A stretch of 64,000 nt of DNA from Nemertoderma westbladi (Eukaryota; Xenacoelomorpha; Nemertodermatida; Nemertodermatidae), in assembly GCA_032718475.1 (NCBI GenBank), contig JAUCBJ010005505.1, forward strand, positions 1-64,000, written 5' to 3'. Both the position numbers and the translations under genes were made by a program. Below are positions 34,101 through 38,827 of the stretch, piece by piece (within the stretch, counting starts at the first letter, position 1; every line of letters starts with the position of its first letter). Under the pieces are notes generated by a model. The model saw nothing but the letters and a program-made list of their open reading frames with translations. It searched no databases and was not told where the DNA came from.

Positions 34101-34840
34101 GCACTGTGTACAGCTGACCGTGAGATCTGGGGGGCGCTATGTTGCGTTGTTGGGTCCGCCGGCACTGTGTACGGCTGACCGTGAGATCTGGGGGGCGCTA
34201 TGTTGCGTTGCTGGGTCCGCCGGCACTGTGTACGGCTGACCGTGAGATCTGGGGACATTATGTTGCTGGGTCCGCCGGCACTGTGTACAGCTGACCGTGA
34301 GATCTCGGGGGCGCTATGTTGCTGGGTCCACCGGTAGGGGGCGCTATGTTGCTGGGTCCGCCGGCACTGTGTACGGCTGACAGTGAGATCTCGGGGGCGC
34401 TTGTTACTGGGTCCGCCGGCACCTTACCTTAGTGCACGCCAGTCACATAATAACCATCATCACTCCCGCGTCACAAATGCGGCATGGCATTCGTAATGCG
34501 GATGCAGTACAACGTGCCGTGCCGATTATAGATATAGACAGTTTCCAAGGAGGCATAGTGAGAGTAATTATTATTGATCAATGATTAAGGAAGACAATAT
34601 ACTTTCAGCTTCGATTTGTTTACCTGTAGGACTACAGATGGCTTGTGTTACCTAATTTGCTTGACTTGCCTGGTCTAGTAATGATCTCTCACGATCTTTT
34701 GCTTGGTGCAGTTTAACATCTAATTCTTTTCTTAATTGTCTTTCCTTCTTCAATTCCGGGCTCCAGAAAGATTTAATGCTGGCAGTTACAGAATGCAATT
34801 TGTTGGATTTCAGCTGTAGATCTGCTTTCAAATGTATAAC
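7083..34840 (-). CDS. ERC: ELKS/ERC/CAST-type active-zone scaffold, partial, 9 exons seen
   Basis: Joined exons (minus strand order): 34840-34670, 31032-30840, 29071-28953, 23392-23345, 10740-10537, 10066-9910, 8151-8072, 7442-7314, 7124-7083. All junction phases agree, giving about 381 residues of coiled coil. Recognition rests on IKSFWSPELKKERQLRKE in exon 1, RQTLEARDESINKLMDIL in exon 2 and YKSHAQFLKTKID followed by LSRKDSEL in exon 5, all characteristic of ELKS/ERC. Known of the family: a presynaptic cytomatrix and Rab6-binding scaffold that interacts with RIM, liprin-alpha and calcium channels. Introns are AG-ended; the first recognised intron uses a GC donor. Introns host KCNE-like, SLC36-like and MFI genes plus many transposons. 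The N-terminal and C-terminal exons were not found. The part between exons 3 and 5 is shorter than in vertebrates, so a small exon may be missed. Confidence 0.88.
7314..7442 (-). CDS. ERC: ERC exon, ELIEERDRSISQI block
   Basis: 129 nt, acceptor ATTATGTAG, donor GAG|GTAAGT, phase 0-0. It encodes 43 coiled-coil residues ending KLHTDLVEKE, comparable to the vertebrate ...KVNALQAELTEKE. Confidence 0.85.
8072..8151 (-). CDS. ERC: ERC exon, ELEKQILFYEQ block
   Basis: 80 nt, acceptor TTTTCTTTCAG, donor AAG|GTGATG, phase 1 to 0. It continues the preceding exon as RIT-ELEKQILFYEQ, equivalent to KINVLQKKIENLQEQ in vertebrates. A decayed minus-strand LINE begins 130 bases away. Confidence 0.83.
8282..8915 (-). 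mobile_element. LINE family B, 3' fragment with internal deletion
   Basis: The minus strand matches the copy at 52.2-53.6 kb: MTFNVNGNLTTIDNNQL, WVALSKMDTIWKSDL, FFRATVESVFLYGGETW. Its (TAG)n 3' end is at 8282-8295. A piece of about 300 bases before the 3' end is deleted. It lies in an ERC intron. Confidence 0.88.
9235..9345 (-). repeat. tRNA-derived SINE
   Basis: The minus strand has an A-box-like TGACGTAGTGGTTAAATC and B box GGTTCAATCCC. The stretch TTGCATTGAATT...GGTCGTGGGTTC is shared with the elements at 44.1 and 47.6 kb, so these form one family. Confidence 0.65.
9910..10066 (-). CDS. ERC: ERC exon, HLRLKLSERN block
   Basis: 157 nt, acceptor with a long T tract then TTTAG, donor ACTG|GTAAAG, phase 0 to 1. 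It matches vertebrate ALRLRLEEKE ... EIRDMKDMLEVKERKI (here KELRDVIELRDGRIT). Confidence 0.87.
10432..10459 (+). repeat. Poly-C tract, interrupted by AG
   Basis: Eleven C, AG, then fifteen C, about 80 bases past the donor side of an ERC exon. Confidence 0.95.
10537..10740 (-). CDS. ERC: ERC exon, YKSHAQFLKTKID block
   Basis: 204 nt, acceptor TCGGTTTCAG, donor GAC|GTGAGT, phase 0-0. Its 68 residues match the ERC stretch YKSHSKFMKTKIDQLKQEL onward through TAKEQ. This is the best-conserved exon with exon 34670-34840. Confidence 0.92.
10741..12354. other. ERC intron sequence, mostly unassigned
   Basis: It contains a short LINE family A piece near 11.2-11.4 kb and otherwise AT-rich sequence. A 69-codon plus frame at 11610-11819 has no recognisable features and no close splice or promoter support. 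Confidence 0.6.
11205..11430 (-). mobile_element. LINE family A, short 3' fragment
   Basis: The minus strand encodes LRFVRHCFRREDQPVHN...LVLWRPHGENKQGG, TFLRRILKDTGLEDA, the C-terminus of the family A reverse-transcriptase protein. It is truncated at both sides. Confidence 0.85.
12355..12627 (+). CDS. Small single-pass membrane protein, KCNE-like
   Basis: A 90-residue intronless frame, ATG in context AACAACAATGA. Order: a short N-terminus rich in N-glycosylation sequons (NSS, NNS/NSS) and acidic residues, one hydrophobic span (about residues 34-55, FYIVVVILFYLGGLSILTV), then an acidic/charged tail with FVNYYDAQLRDK. Size, outward glycosylated N-terminus, single span and a single coding exon are the layout of KCNE (MinK) potassium-channel beta subunits. 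FYIVVV..FY resembles KCNE4's FYILVVMSFY, and the tail could align with the DP(F/Y)..Y..D motif. The juxtamembrane basic residues typical of KCNE are replaced by KEDAE, so the call is tentative; another small integral membrane protein is possible. It lies within an ERC intron, antisense to ERC, about 0.9 kb from the 3' end of an SLC36-like gene. Confidence 0.42.
   Translation: MIIPEIHINSSTGNNSNSSRTEDLLESDSDLDVLFYIVVVILFYLGGLSILTVICFKEDAEIDKGFVNYYDAQLRDKGELSGLNNITITE
13526..15238 (-). CDS. SLC36-like amino-acid transporter, paralogue 1
   Basis: 570 residues in one exon, starting at ATG 15236-15238. The first segment has GTNYLSMPFGFYQAG, equivalent to the GTGLLGLP helix-break of SLC36. Further family motifs are RNIRGMGPVSFVANLCLV, FFGMVASSYEGIGTVIPIE and the LAFILPGLFHLRL segment. 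About eleven hydrophobic spans are seen. The third loop (about residues 170-225) is rich in N-x-S/T sites. A long hydrophilic loop of about 90 residues follows the FTYPLQLYPCIEILERA span. Known of the family: proton-coupled uptake or lysosomal export of small neutral amino acids. Substrate cannot be read from sequence. It sits on the same strand as ERC, inside an ERC intron, and is a paralogue of the gene at 19.7 kb, sharing near-identical blocks with it. Confidence 0.9.
   Translation of the reverse strand: MDEYGSISYNSRTRKFAPRGNSRLSVAVKNCTDFANVFKAFIGTNYLSMPFGFYQAGLVNGSVMLLIVSIVAVHCCQLIVKCKREAVRIAVYGEGNYSNEISDSSSPSDIKEKLNRVERNISYGNIGAIAIGKWGSHLVNVNVFISQMGFCIGYFIFIGNQLASLLQIRFSNTTSASSITSTSLNSTNETAFPFYTTYNVDASTPLIPMTTNSVNVSVSSNQFLMCLIPLPIFILTSIIRNIRGMGPVSFVANLCLVSGFMVVLGLILNDIIFVNELSFATDLEFFNWATFPMFFGMVASSYEGIGTVIPIETSMEGNRHRFPKFLFATTFIITSMFASCGILGYLDNGIHVQQIILQNLDIESSVVKVVICLLIIAVIFTYPLQLYPCIEILERALFTPGTIFGPSLMEIDACESSNSDESMKCDVESLIGSSESLIHSGCRDEHNQLLHSCSTLRSSNRSLLCTFAVPIPQTVSTWKRNLCRFVLVFVTLLVAILFFDDFAYFTAFSGALASTSLAFILPGLFHLRLMKGRLSWFIIVKDIFLIVFGFVGGGVSLYVVINLLFDKHNM
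15239..16080. other. AT-rich spacer, nothing recognised
   Basis: Upstream region of transporter paralogue 1 (its promoter must be here) and AT-rich DNA with no conserved coding segment, splice-flanked exon or transposon end that I could recognise. Confidence 0.6.
16085..16500 (+). mobile_element. LINE family A, 3' fragment
   Basis: The plus strand reads SNQTLYNNGGVSL-type and LRYVGHCFCREDQPVHN-type sequence with frame damage. It ends with the TA repeat and GCTGCAATGCAGCATGCCGAT 3' signature shared by the copy at 31.5-32.0 kb. Confidence 0.82.
17060..18900 (-). mobile_element. LINE family A, longest copy (reverse transcriptase)
   Basis: Broken minus-strand reverse-transcriptase frame. 18643-18443 gives GGISLISIAAKLYNRILLNR and NQNGFRKGRGT (RT fingers). 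17984-17355 gives a YDLGVLSESLEGAKR-type palm remnant, CINSKKTKMLTVNF, DDFCYLGSWI, WKSPRINRKLKVRLFRAAVV, and the LRRVHCVKYNAHI tail. The expected FADD catalytic box is eroded (FAYD). The TA-rich 3' end is at 17.06-17.12 kb. It lies between the two transporter genes. Confidence 0.88.
18905..19676. other. Spacer upstream of LINE and 3' of transporter 2
   Basis: AT-rich, with a tRNA-like piece around 18.96-19.05 kb (GGTTGAACGCCC) too poor to call. No gene recognised. The 3' UTR of transporter paralogue 2 must lie at its right end. Confidence 0.5.
19677..21416 (-). CDS. SLC36-like amino-acid transporter, paralogue 2
   Basis: 579 residues in one exon. I start it at the first ATG (21414-21416, MEENGISSYLS); an in-frame TTG lies three codons upstream. 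It has the same layout as paralogue 1: GTNYLSTPFGFYQAG, RNIRGMGPVSFVANLCLV, SSAYEGIGTVIPIE, FTYPLQLFPCIEILERG, LAFILPGLFHLRL, with about eleven membrane spans, a sequon-bearing third loop and a long acidic cytosolic loop. Whole blocks are almost identical in DNA to paralogue 1 while the N-terminus, third loop and long loop differ strongly. Proton-coupled amino-acid transport is inferred from the family only. It lies inside the long ERC intron, same strand. Confidence 0.9.
   Translation of the reverse strand: MEENGISSYLSESNDFRPRRRVRVSAFTKNATDFANVFKAFIGTNYLSTPFGFYQAGLVNGSVMLLIVSIVAVHCCQLIVKCKREAVRIAVYGEGNYSNEISDSSSPSDIKEKLNRVERNISYGNIGAIAIGKWGSHLVNVNLFISQMGFCIGYFIFIGNQLASLFPFEKKTNDTTPRLNNLLDSYSVLHNMNTTPFFNAAGNTTTPISPVFSSAMPTLDPTVYTPSAPNHLILCLMPLPIFLLTSIIRNIRGMGPVSFVANLCLVSGFAVVLGLILNDIIFVKGISHIEVPVLFNWTSFPVFFGMVSSAYEGIGTVIPIETSMEGNRHRFPLFLFATTFIISVILASCGILGYLDYGNHVEQIVLQNLDMDSFIVKVIVCLLVVAVIFTYPLQLFPCIEILERGIFTPGKICGPLLTEVDAPNGTSTNGVGSTETHDVDFLVGSSSLPASDSEERPLLPATDLVASHKQSSFHSEMSVPIPESVSAMKRNVCRWFLVLVTLGVAILFFDDFAYFTAISGALASTSLAFILPGLFHLRLMKGRLSWFIIAKDIFLIVFGFVGGTVSLYVVITSLINKHT
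21417..23344. other. ERC intron spacer
   Basis: It holds a 90-base LINE family A scrap (22.12-22.21 kb), a 14-base poly-C at 22375-22388, and otherwise AT-rich unassigned sequence including the upstream region of transporter paralogue 2. Confidence 0.55.
22118..22208 (-). mobile_element. LINE family A scrap
   Basis: The minus strand encodes RKGRAWAALNRLSRIWK and PRINRKLKVRFF, identical in type to the 17.6-kb copy and cut sharply on both sides. Confidence 0.85.
23345..23392 (-). CDS. ERC: ERC short exon (16 codons)
   Basis: 48 nt flanked by a strong acceptor TTGCTTTTCAG and donor CAG|GTGAGT, phase 0-0, encoding RISAAETNIENNVSTQ. It aligns loosely with the vertebrate KIASLERNIRDLEDEIQ stretch. 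The splice sites, phase and position support it more than its sequence does. Confidence 0.6.
23532..23668. repeat. Imperfect foldback (inverted repeat), 137 bp
   Basis: The left arm ACAGCTCTGCAAAGTCTGCA pairs with the right arm TGCCGACTTTGCAAAGCTGT. Pairing continues inward through GGTTCGAACTGATGACC / GGTCACCAGTTCGATACC and a GTTGGA/TCCAAC apex. B-box-like GGTTCGA appears in both orientations. It is a MITE-like foldback or two head-to-head tRNA-like fragments, 140 bases from an ERC exon. Confidence 0.75.
23905..24150 (+). repeat. SINE body with 78-bp internal duplication
   Basis: CATTGCTGTGTCCCTAAGCA and CTTTAGACATTAGTG match the body of the SINE at 24.87-25.12 kb. From 23967 a 78-bp unit (starting GCTGAAGAAA) is present twice in tandem. 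The tRNA-like head is missing. Confidence 0.7.
24278..24298 (+). repeat. Poly-C tract (21 nt)
   Basis: Uninterrupted C run following AAACACA. Confidence 0.95.
24865..25125 (+). mobile_element. Full-length tRNA-derived SINE
   Basis: The head resembles a class II (Ser/Leu-like) tRNA: A box GTGTCCGAGTGGATACGG, long variable arm, B box GGTTCGAATCC. The body contains GTGTCCCTAGGAAAGACACT. The tail AAAAGCGCTATATAAAT followed by ATT repeats is the 3' end found on many SINEs of aquatic animals. Confidence 0.8.
25196..25268 (+). repeat. 16-bp tandem repeat, 4-5 copies
   Basis: Unit ACCGTGTAAATCAACA repeated head to tail. Confidence 0.95.
25985..26330 (+). CDS. MFI: MFI exon 1
   Basis: Starts at ATG 25985 and ends AGAG|GTTGGT, phase 1. 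It encodes the low-complexity TGT/TDRL N-terminus and the IQ-like helix. Confidence 0.88.
25985..28641 (+). CDS. MFI: MFI / C11orf65 orthologue, complete, 4 exons
   Basis: Joined exons 25985-26330, 27041-27266, 27936-28172, 28338-28641 give 370 codons plus stop; all phases agree (1, 2, 2). Exon 1 starts at ATG 25985 and contains a TGT..TDRL repeat stretch and then an IQ-like motif (VVQKAWRRYIDVQVYKYY). The rest follows the vertebrate protein closely: INPSEAKVIDSAAG, FRLGGIKFPPNIYYKIYT, DGWYRRWENNGWR, RKIRWMRKMYEEG, WEVNELLKWTDGLNYEDY. Known of the human protein: it binds mitochondrial fission factor and restrains Drp1-driven fission. The N-terminus here is about 50 residues longer than in human (313 aa). 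The gene lies antisense within an intron of the ERC gene (between exons at 23.4 and 29.0 kb). Confidence 0.92.
27041..27266 (+). CDS. MFI: MFI exon 2
   Basis: Acceptor TTATTTACAG, donor CCAG|GTAACT. It encodes GDPNLMLRCINPSEAK through ALSCKQLPAKYKNS, the best-conserved block. Confidence 0.92.
27598..27695 (+). repeat. tRNA-like SINE/pseudo-tRNA in MFI intron 2
   Basis: A box TAGCTCAGTGCACTC, B box GGTTCGAGCCCC, and closing GGTC/GGCC ends about 90 bases apart. The anticodon region is too long and irregular for a functional tRNA. It is followed by no obvious tail. Confidence 0.5.
27936..28172 (+). CDS. MFI: MFI exon 3
   Basis: Acceptor TTGATTGTAG, donor GG|GTGAGT. It contains DGWYRRWENNGWRLVPD and RRKIRWMRKMYEE. 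The donor is the first unit of a small repeat (28173-28256). Confidence 0.9.
28173..28256 (+). repeat. 18-bp repeat starting at a splice donor
   Basis: GTGAGTTTATTTCACGCA is repeated four to five times with variants, beginning exactly at the donor of MFI exon 3. Confidence 0.9.
28338..28641 (+). CDS. MFI: MFI exon 4 with stop
   Basis: Acceptor ATTATTTGTAG. It encodes RGLIDVAENLGEDTIDDWEV and LNYEDYAASW, ending at TAA. Confidence 0.9.
28953..29071 (-). CDS. ERC: ERC exon, coiled coil (EAEAKIESLENLL)
   Basis: 119 nt, acceptor TTCGTTTAG, donor GAG|GTATGT, phase 1 to 0. It encodes DDEELEDTKHLLGEAEAKIE, aligning with the ERC segment that follows the SKGL turn. The exon starts 312 bases from the stop of the oppositely oriented MFI gene. 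Confidence 0.87.
29080..30010. other. ERC intron, AT-rich, with LINE scrap
   Basis: Mostly AT-rich. 29650-29960 (+) holds an eroded LINE segment readable as GRKRQPITRVTEE and HMASWKDHFEKLV, the spacer just before a reverse-transcriptase domain. Nothing else recognised. Confidence 0.6.
30020..30330 (-). mobile_element. LINE 3' fragment, diverged relative of family A
   Basis: The minus strand reads CWVLTADDIKSLNGLYTRIL, LAGNCFRLRDQAIHNLVLW, colinear with family A's C-terminus but with many substitutions, so it is an older copy or a sister family. Confidence 0.82.
30544..30797. repeat. 51-bp minisatellite, 5 copies
   Basis: Unit contains GAAATAAAACGAACACACGT and TGCATAACATTACCTTGAAT. Copies are nearly identical. 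On the minus strand each unit carries CAAG|GTAATG, resembling the donor of the neighbouring ERC exon (AAAG|GTAATA). It lies 43 bases inside the intron. Confidence 0.95.
30840..31032 (-). CDS. ERC: ERC exon, coiled coil (TLEARDESINKL)
   Basis: 193 nt between acceptor TTATTTAG and donor AAAG|GTAAT, phase 0 to 1. It matches the vertebrate region around KQTLNARDESIKKLLEML. A 51-bp minisatellite begins about 40 bases past the donor. Confidence 0.88.
31520..31975 (+). mobile_element. LINE family A, 3' fragment
   Basis: The plus frame 31612-31950 encodes LRRVHCVKYNAHISNQTLYN, LRFAGHCFRREDQPVHNRVL, FLRRILKDTGLENADDL and ends KPAQHS at a natural stop, followed by the GCTGCAATGCAGCATGCCGAT end. It is the least damaged C-terminus of the family here. 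Confidence 0.88.
31981..32109 (-). pseudogene. C2H2 zinc-finger remnant
   Basis: The minus strand reads HKGVKYN-CVYCDKQFTDKRYPNRH-IESVH-KGVKYNCGSCDYY, then a stop. One complete C2H2 finger (C-x2-C-x12-H-x4-H) sits between two HKGVKYNC linkers. It is wedged between a LINE 3' end and a Mutator-like terminal repeat, so it is a fragment rather than a gene. Confidence 0.65.
32110..32273 (+). repeat. Solo copy of Mutator-like terminal repeat
   Basis: GGGTGCATGTAAAGAGCGGA through CTGATTGGCTCAATCAT matches the long terminal inverted repeats of the element at 37174-38818. Its inner end abuts the satellite directly. No partner repeat was found at the far side of the satellite. Confidence 0.85.
32274..34425. 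repeat. Satellite array, 60/55-bp units, about 36 copies
   Basis: Units contain GGGTCCGCCGGCACTGTGTA, GCTGACCG(C/T)GAGATCT and GGGGACACTATGTTG. The 60-bp form has GCGTTGTT before GGGTCC; the 55-bp form lacks five of these bases. Long open frames in several phases on both strands are a by-product of the 60-bp period. The array is GC-rich in an AT-rich intron. Confidence 0.96.
34670..34840 (-). CDS. ERC: ERC exon (most 5' recognised), FWSPELKKE block
   Basis: 57 codons, phase 0 at both ends. Acceptor TTATTTTAG precedes it. It encodes IKSFWSPELKKERQLRKE, the family signature. The only usable donor is CAG|GCAAGT, because reading on to the next GT would pass an in-frame TAG. The exon lies just outside the 55/60-bp satellite array. 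Confidence 0.88.
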
Positions 34841-35820
34841 CTAAAATAAGCAATAAAAGAGTATTCATTAAAATTGTTTTGGAAAAAAAGAAATGACATT
34901 GTATCTGAATCAATAATTATAAAACTTCGTATCATAAAATACATATTGTTTTGCTTTTATCAGGGGGTTGGTTTTCACCACACATTTTAGTCCGGTCGGT
35001 TGAAATAGGTGAAAAAGCCGAACCCGGAAAAAATTATGGCCACGGAAAATATTTGCACACCATCGATAGAGGGGACATGGCAGATCAAAATATACAAAAT
35101 CATCAATAATACGCACATGGGAAAAAAAGTTGTAAACCGGTTTCATAGCCATGAAAAGTATAAGTTACAATGTAAAAAATTATAAATTCTCTGAGAGTGA
35201 ATTTATCTCAGAAACGACTAAATTAATATTAATAATTTTTTAAAGATTATTGCAGTTGCCTTAGCAACCGTCGCTATGGGCCGTGTTTTGAGAACACGCC
35301 ATAACAACTGATGGTTTACTGCTGGTAAGGGCATGGAATCATCACTTATTACACCAACCCAATTTACTATTGAGGATAATACTGTAACAACATTATACTG
35401 TATTTCTGCTGGTAAGGGCATGGAATCATCACTTATTACACCAACCCAATTTACTATTGAGGATAATACTGTAACAACATTATACTGTATTTCAAGTCAA
35501 ATTAAGCATTGCAACCGTTGCTAAGGTTGTATTCTTTGGAGAAATCCCAAAGCAACGATTTAACCACATTCCTCTAAATGATCTAAAAATTCCTCTAAAC
35601 CATCTTCCCATTTTATAGCGGATAGAATTTTGGGTAGTTCTAATGAAATCCATTGTCAAAGGGTGAAAAGGAAAGACACGAGTGGGGCCTTCCCTTGGTG
35701 CAGCAAAACTGCAAGCCACCACAGCGATATGGCTGCTCGCAGCAATCCACAGTACTAAGTACAGGACTACAGTAGGCCTACTAAGCCCAGATAGAGGACA
35801 CAAAGAACAGCGATGTCTAT
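34841..35820. other. Spacer 5' of recognised ERC exons
   Basis: 35321-35492 is an 87-bp direct duplication (unit beginning GCTGGTAAGGGCATGGAATC). The rest is AT-rich. No further ERC exon could be recognised here, although upstream exons are expected somewhere to the right. Confidence 0.6.
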
Positions 35821-35825
35821 ATGCA

Positions 35826-36583
35826 TAAATGTTTATCGACTTCAGGAAGGCCTTCGACCTTGTGAGCCAGTCTAACTTATTATTTCGTATCTACAAAGAA
35901 TTTGGCATTAAAGGAAAACTGTTCAATCTAACAAAAAGTCTTCTAAGAAATTCTGTTAAAATATTTGATGGTGTAACATACTCCAAACTGATAATTAAAC
36001 TTTGTGGAATTCTCCAGGGGGTCGATCTACAAAGGGCTCTCGATGTTATAAATATTTTGGTGCCTAAACAATGAATGGTATGCAACTCCACATGAAGAAG
36101 ACTAAGATTATCAAGTTCCAAATAAAGGCGGCCGGCCGGTTGGCTCTGAGTGATCAATTCACGTATGCGGGAGAAAGTGTACAGTTTTGTAATAGTTACG
36201 AATATCTTGGAATTATCCTCCAGCCTTCTATTTGCTTCTCTAAGCACACATTGATAAAACGAAAAGAGCATGCAACAACTTTGCAACTTGTCTCTATATC
36301 AACTGGGTTAAAGATATTCATCATGAAGATCAGACCTACTGTAACTTATGCTTTTACAGAAATCGCCATTTTCTTTACATTGCACAATCTCAAAGAAATT
36401 GATAGAATTATATCCGCTTTTTTAAAACGATTACTGAGACTCCACAGATCTTCCTCGACTGCTCTGGCACATAAACTGGTTGGTTGTCATACTTTCATTG
36501 AAGAACTTGCTGCTGAATCTCCGGAAATGTTCAGTAGCGAAATCCTGGCTAACTACCGCTGTTCGCGCTTTTTAGACCTTTAA
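35826..36583 (+). mobile_element. Decayed LINE reverse transcriptase (third family)
   Basis: 35829-36074 reads FIDFRKAFDLVSQSNLLFRI and GILQGVDL, the RT palm A and B motifs with the stretch carrying the catalytic YADD lost. 36071-36583 continues MKKTKIIKFQ, YEYLGIILQPS, ISAFLKRLLRLHR. Frameshifts and a large internal loss mark it as dead. It differs from families A and B. Confidence 0.82.
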
Positions 36584-37173
36584 CAGTTTAACCTGCTAAT
36601 TTATGTGTCTTACTGTATAATGTCTGACAGCCCGTACAAAATATGACCACAGCCGAAGTCAGTCTAGTGCGGCGTATGACCCACCGTGTGTGGGAGACTG
36701 AATTCTATGGCAGAGAGAGAGGTAGGCAACTTTGTATTATTCGATTAAGCTCTACTATATTATCTCCCCAATGTACTGTATGTTTGAATGTTGTAAAAGT
36801 ATGTTTATTTTCAGGGCAATACCAACAGTTCTTCTAGATGTTGCGCTTTAAATACCACACAGAGTTATGACTTATACTAATTACAACGGATGGTCATGAG
36901 ATAACGCAAATGTTTACATTCTTTAGGAATTTATTATTAATCGTTCACACTCACGTAACTGACAATGGTACTGAAATACGCTAATTTGCCGACTGTCACC
37001 TGACTGGCAGTCAGACGTCAGCAACCAAGTTATGAGAGATACTTGTTACGAGAGTTTGATATGGAAGTGGAAAGTTAATAGATTTGCGTTCTATGATTCT
37101 CTCTGGCCGCTGATGGTTCTGGGCGAAGTCAGAAAGTCAGAATGAAGGATTCTGTCGCATTGCGACATTTACA

Positions 37174-38818
37174 GGGTGCATGTAAAGAGCGGACTGCGGA
37201 CTGGCGGACTACGGACTGGGGATTGCCAAAATCCGCGCGGTCAATTTGAATTATCGACTTCCAAACTAAGAATCCGCTCTTTGTTGTCTGGACAAATTGC
37301 GGACTGAAGCCTGTAAATTGTAACCTGATTGGCTCAATCATGTACATAGGCTGAAGCTGAACTTAAAGAATGAATCATCCCATTTGGCTTTTAAATGTTT
37401 ACCATTGTGCAACACTGTAATACAGGAAATAATTATCCTATACAGTAATTACGTGGACTGTTGATTAAGGGCCTACTATATAATCAACATTCTACGGATT
37501 TTCAGATTATTCATTTCAATAAATATTTTTATATACTTCCTGCCTTTAGAGTTTATGTCACAGTTGTCTGTTCGCAAATATAAAAGAGCGAATATTCGGA
37601 CATCCTAAGCGCAGGAGCTGGGGGAAGATCTTCTCTGTGCTGGGGGTAAGAGAGCGTAAGAAAAGGGGGAACAGGGGCAAAGAAAAGGGGTGTGGATCTA
37701 TAAATAGCATCCAATAGGACGCATCTAATTACTGGCATTTAATTCTGTCCAAATTTTTATGACAGCCTTAAAATGAAAACCACGAACACCTGATCGGCTA
37801 GTGCTTTTTTTAATGCTTTTTTAGTGTGGGCTGTGATATCCTACATATCTGACATACGATTAACTGGGCCCATGTGAAGTATACCAGACTTTCTGCCGTT
37901 ATATTTCACTTTGCAGTTACCCCCATGTGAAGAATACCAGGTTTTCACCAAAAATACAGGTTACAGAAGGGCTGAATCTAACCAAAACAATAAACAAATT
38001 AGTATATGTACAGGTTATAAGACAGAAATTAGCGATATAAAACACTTAATAAAGATAAATTAAAAAAAATAAAAAATCTTCATATATAAAATTCCAATAA
38101 AAAGTCGACCGAAAAGTGAAATCCTGGTATTCTTCACATGGGCGATTAACTGTGGGGCGAGCAACGTAAGTCCAGGTGAGCCTTAGCATATCGCATATCA
38201 GCATATGGGTATAAGTGGTGGACCCGTCTGTCGTTGTCATCGTCGGAAATGTTTGAACGCTAATAAGTCGGTCAATCTTGGAAAAATAATGTTTCACAAC
38301 TAGTATGTACGACAAAATTTAAGTAACAAACAAACAATGAATATCTTATAACGTCGCGGTTCACACCTTTAAGCAATAAGCATAACTCTGCTTCGGCAGC
38401 AGAAGTACATACTAAGGTCTGACAGTAGTCCCAAAGTCTTCATCCAAAGTAGAGTTACGAATGAATCATGCTTAAAAGAGTGAACCGGCCTTAACCTGAG
38501 GGATTTTATTGAAAGTTCAAGAGTTCTTCCTACTGCCTACATAATAGGTTTTCAAAATAATAGGTTTCCATCTCTGTGTCACAATGAAAACATTTAAGCC
38601 AATAAGAGGATTCAGGAAACTTCCCTTTGGGCCTATGTAAATGATTGAGCCAATCAGGTTAAAATTTTCTGGCTTCAGTCCGCCGTTTGTCCAGACAACA
38701 AAGAGCGGATTCTTACATTATAATGCTATAATTCAAATTGACCGCGCATATTTGGGCTTTTAATTGACAATCCACAGTCCGTAGTCCGCAGTCCGCAGTC
38801 CGCTCTTTACATGCACCC
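37174..38818. mobile_element. Mutator-like non-autonomous DNA transposon, 1645 bp
   Basis: Terminal inverted repeats of about 170 bp start GGGTGCATGTAAAGAGCGGA (left) and end TCCGCTCTTTACATGCACCC (right). Both sides are flanked by the same nine bases ACATTTACA (37165-37173 and 38819-38827). Long TIRs plus 9-bp duplications fit the Mutator superfamily. No transposase frame inside. A smaller inverted-repeat element sits within it. Confidence 0.85.
37925..38150. repeat. Nested inverted-repeat MITE
   Basis: CCCATGTGAAGAATACCAGG at the left and CCTGGTATTCTTCACATGGG at the right, about 225 bp apart, with (T)TTTCAC next to them. A third, diverged arm lies at about 37.87 kb. Confidence 0.8.
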
Positions 38819-38827
38819 ACATTTACA

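Noticed and set aside
32277-34258. Several 90-266-codon open frames on both strands of the satellite
   Set aside because: All come from the 60-bp period; the 55-bp variants shift frame and six-frame openness appears on both strands.
32110-34425. CRISPR-like array
   Set aside because: No unique spacers between the repeats and the genome is animal; it is a head-to-tail satellite.
35492-35803. 103-codon minus-strand frame considered as an upstream ERC exon or a gene
   Set aside because: It has no coiled-coil character, no family motif and no suitable splice sites in phase.
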